DNA of 31,283 bases from Syntrophomonas sp. UBA4922 (GTDB lineage: Bacteria > Bacillota > Syntrophomonadia > Syntrophomonadales > Syntrophomonadaceae), in contig DHBS01000005.1 of the NCBI GenBank assembly GCA_002398825.1, positions 82,112-113,394 of the forward strand, written 5' to 3'. The notes beneath the pieces are model-generated. The model saw only the letters and a list, made by a program, of their open reading frames with translations. It did no database searches and was not told the origin of the DNA. Both the position numbers and the translations under genes were made by a program. Shown piece by piece: positions 31,210 to 31,283 of the stretch (position 1 is the stretch's first letter; each line of letters starts with the position of its first letter).

Positions 31210-31283
31210 GCGAGCGACGGAAGCGAAGAACAAGGCGCACAATAGGCCCGCGATTAAGGCGTACAAATAGTACGTTGATTGAG
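31210..31283 (+). repeat. Interspersed palindromic repeat, copy B (cut by window edge)
   Basis: Starts GCGAGCGACGG and ends at the window edge in GTACGTTGATTGAG. It matches copy A (17344-17417, opposite strand) at 69 of 74 positions. Because the window stops here, the second palindrome arm and the true end are not seen. It lies about 170 bases upstream of the NuoE-like gene. Confidence 0.85.

Noticed and set aside
31054..31266. Open frame of 70 codons on the minus strand upstream of the NuoE-like gene
   Set aside because: It runs through the interspersed repeat and the presumed promoter, has no ribosome site, and the sequence looks random.
1..31283. CRISPR arrays, tRNA or rRNA genes, insertion sequences, prophage genes
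   Set aside because: I saw no regularly spaced repeats, no tRNA cloverleaf and no transposase, integrase or phage-like protein. A tRNA scan was not possible, so this is by eye only.

Overview
The window (about 31.3 kb) looks like chromosomal DNA of a strictly anaerobic, Gram-positive-type bacterium of the class Clostridia, perhaps a syntroph or acetogen related to Syntrophomonas, Sporomusa or the Peptococcaceae. This rests on the gene set: a siroheme-dependent (AhbC) heme route, an MqnP-type prenyltransferase, a two-gene SufCB system, a Nuo/Hyd-like soluble flavoprotein complex with no hydrogenase, and Firmicute-style ribosome binding sites with frequent TTG and GTG starts. No genus can be assigned from sequence alone. 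All genes but two (trpS and a hypothetical) are on the minus strand, so transcription runs from high to low coordinates.

Right part (about 23.7-31 kb): a three-gene operon for a NuoE-like, a NuoF-like and a very large NuoG/GltD-fusion protein. The architecture resembles the Sporomusa-type electron-bifurcating transhydrogenase StnABC, which links the NADH, NADPH and ferredoxin pools. It is followed by gdhA (glutamate dehydrogenase) under its own promoter, then a PrsA-like foldase lipoprotein.

Middle-right (17.4-22.6 kb): an iron and Fe-S block. fur has a near-perfect Fur box over its own start site and is followed by feoB, feoA, sufC, a short SufB-type scaffold gene and a LysR regulator. A palindromic interspersed repeat lies just after lysR; a second copy, inverted, runs into the right edge upstream of the Stn-like operon.

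Middle (11.4-17.2 kb): polyamine genes. Pyruvoyl arginine decarboxylase, spermidine synthase and agmatinase form one operon, and S-adenosylmethionine decarboxylase lies about 3 kb further on. Together they cover arginine to spermidine. Between them are trpS with a structured, attenuator-type leader, an autoregulated-looking marR, and two small uncharacterised genes.

Left part (1-11.1 kb): a cofactor and respiratory-chain assembly block. It holds a degenerate polyprenyl-synthase-like protein, mqnP, ubiX, a polyprenyl diphosphate synthase, tatC, tatA, then sirC, hemA, hemC, cobA-hemD, ahbC and hemB (cut by the left edge). These genes overlap or are tightly packed. They supply menaquinone, siroheme and heme, and Tat export.

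Most worth a second look are the Stn-like complex, the prenyl-synthase paralogue that has lost both Asp-rich motifs, the trpS leader RNA, and the interspersed palindromic repeat.
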